DNA of 6,360 nucleotides. It comes from an uncultured Porphyromonadaceae bacterium (GTDB lineage: Bacteria; Bacteroidota; Bacteroidia; Bacteroidales; Muribaculaceae). Below are positions 5,440 through 6,360 of the stretch, piece by piece. The notes under the pieces are model-generated. The model made no database searches, had not been told where the DNA came from, and saw only the letters and a list, made by a program, of their open reading frames with translations. Every line of letters begins with the position of its first letter. Position 1 is the stretch's first letter. Location: the NCBI GenBank assembly GCA_905193395.1, contig CAJJOO010000093.1, forward strand, positions 1 to 6,360. Reading direction: 5' to 3'. Position numbers and translations under genes: made by a program.

Positions 5440-6360
5440 TTATCTTTGTTGAACTTCTATACACAAGTTATAGAGTGCTTCACCGGCAAGTTCGGGCGTA
5501 TGGTTGCCCACAATACGCTTCGACTCATCGCCCATCAGTTTCAATTTATCCTGATGCTTTGAGATGGTATGCAGAATGTGGACCGTGTCATCGACATTTA
5601 GAGGGTCAAAGATCCAACCGTTTTCAGGTTTTACCAACTCAGGGTGACAGCCATTATATATAGAACAAGCAACAGGAAGACCAGCAGCCATAGCCTCAGG
5701 CACAACAAGACTCCAATTGTCTTCAAGTGTGGGAATAATGAAACAATCCGCTACTTTGTAATACGGCCCAAGGTTATCGTAATTGATGGGGCCGGTAACC
5801 ACTACATTTGTGAGGTGATGGAGGGCTATAAAGTCAAGGACTTCTTCTTTTTGTTTGCCATCACCGACAAGCAGTAATTTAGAACTTTTAAGGTCTGCTA
5901 TCTTCCAGGCCTGTAATAGTTCCATTATACCTTTTCGAGGTATGAGTTGACCTAAATATAAAAACGTGAGTCCATTCAAGTCAAATCGTGCACGAACCTC
6001 TTTCAACTGCTCTGAGGTTACACTGCTGACGCGTTCTGCAATCCCGGAAGTTTCAGCAGTCATATGTCCAAATGCGACAGGTTTTCCATAATTCAAGGAA
6101 TTCCTTATATAAGCGGCCGTCAACGAGCCGTTACAATCAATGCCATCAATCCATCTGGAAACAAACTTACGGTATAGAGTTCGTAATTTACCGGCATTTC
6201 GTTCTGTGTGAGGCGTTCTCTCATAACACATGACATGTTTTATTGTTCTGTTGCTAAACATCCTCACCAATAACGGAGCGTATGTCCATTGGAAAAAACC
6301 ATCTGAAATCATGACTTCGGGAGCGGTTCTTCTAATGAGTCTGACGAGAACTTTCTGGAA
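5440..6360 (-). CDS. GT4-type glycosyltransferase, 5' end outside window
   Basis: The frame is open from the window edge (6360) to TAA at 5440-5442, giving 306 visible residues. An internal ATG at 6310-6312 could be taken as a start, but the 16 codons upstream remain open and read TAPEVMISDGFF across it, a typical GT-B strand, so the gene almost certainly begins outside the window. The C-terminal domain starts with FLYLGQLIPRKG at about 133-144, followed by LLLVGDGKQ and ADCFIIPTLEDNWSLVVPEAMAAGLPV at about 205-230, the GT4 donor-sugar site. The first Glu of the E-x7-E motif is an Asp here (D-N-W-S-L-V-V-P-E). The protein should transfer a sugar from a nucleotide donor to the growing repeat unit at the inner membrane; linkage and sugar are unknown. 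It lies 4 nt upstream of the acetyltransferase gene and is the first gene of the visible operon. Confidence 0.9.
   Translation of the reverse strand, partial: FQKVLVRLIRRTAPEVMISDGFFQWTYAPLLVRMFSNRTIKHVMCYERTPHTERNAGKLRTLYRKFVSRWIDGIDCNGSLTAAYIRNSLNYGKPVAFGHMTAETSGIAERVSSVTSEQLKEVRARFDLNGLTFLYLGQLIPRKGIMELLQAWKIADLKSSKLLLVGDGKQKEEVLDFIALHHLTNVVVTGPINYDNLGPYYKVADCFIIPTLEDNWSLVVPEAMAAGLPVACSIYNGCHPELVKPENGWIFDPLNVDDTVHILHTISKHQDKLKLMGDESKRIVGNHTPELAGEALYNLCIEVQQR

Noticed and set aside
6310..6312. ATG as the start of the right-hand glycosyltransferase
   Set aside because: The frame stays open for 16 codons to the window edge and the peptide across this Met reads as a continuous GT-B strand; the true start is outside.

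Overview
All seven genes in this window lie on the minus strand. They form part of a surface-polysaccharide (capsule, exopolysaccharide or O-antigen) biosynthesis locus, probably from a Bacteroidota (Bacteroidales-like) bacterium. The taxonomic call is inference. It rests on moderately AT-rich DNA, tight co-directional packing, AT-rich leaders without a recognisable Shine-Dalgarno before the start codons, and gene families common in gut Bacteroidales capsule loci.

Layout in transcription order, from high to low coordinates: (1) a GT4-type glycosyltransferase whose 5' end is outside the window (5440-6360); (2) a hexapeptide-repeat acetyltransferase of the serine-acetyltransferase type (4833-5435); (3) a TupA-like ATP-grasp ligase (3980-4855); (4) an 89-bp gap with nested inverted repeats, the only sizeable intergenic space; (5) a sugar-transfer-associated ATP-grasp gene broken by a frame-disrupting change near 3161-3170 (2765-3890); (6) a short alanine-dehydrogenase-superfamily enzyme that most resembles N5-(carboxyethyl)ornithine synthase, joined to the preceding gene by an ATGA overlap (1797-2768); (7) a second TupA-like ATP-grasp ligase, paralogous to the first (888-1775); (8) a second GT4 glycosyltransferase whose 3' end is outside the window (1-861).

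The glycosyltransferases would build the repeat unit and the acetyltransferase would O- or N-acetylate it. The central block is the unusual part: three ATP-grasp carboxylate ligases surround an opine-type reductase. The most economical hypothesis is that the reductase condenses an amino acid such as ornithine or lysine with pyruvate or another 2-oxo acid, and that one or more ATP-grasp enzymes amide-link the product to a sugar carboxylate or amine. N-(1-carboxyethyl)lysine amides of uronic acids are known in some O-antigens, so the chemistry has precedent. The assignment of this gene set to it is inference. The broken ATP-grasp gene suggests that this strain may have lost or altered part of the decoration, unless the frame disruption is an assembly or sequencing error.

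I saw no tRNA, rRNA, CRISPR array, insertion sequence or convincing intrinsic terminator.
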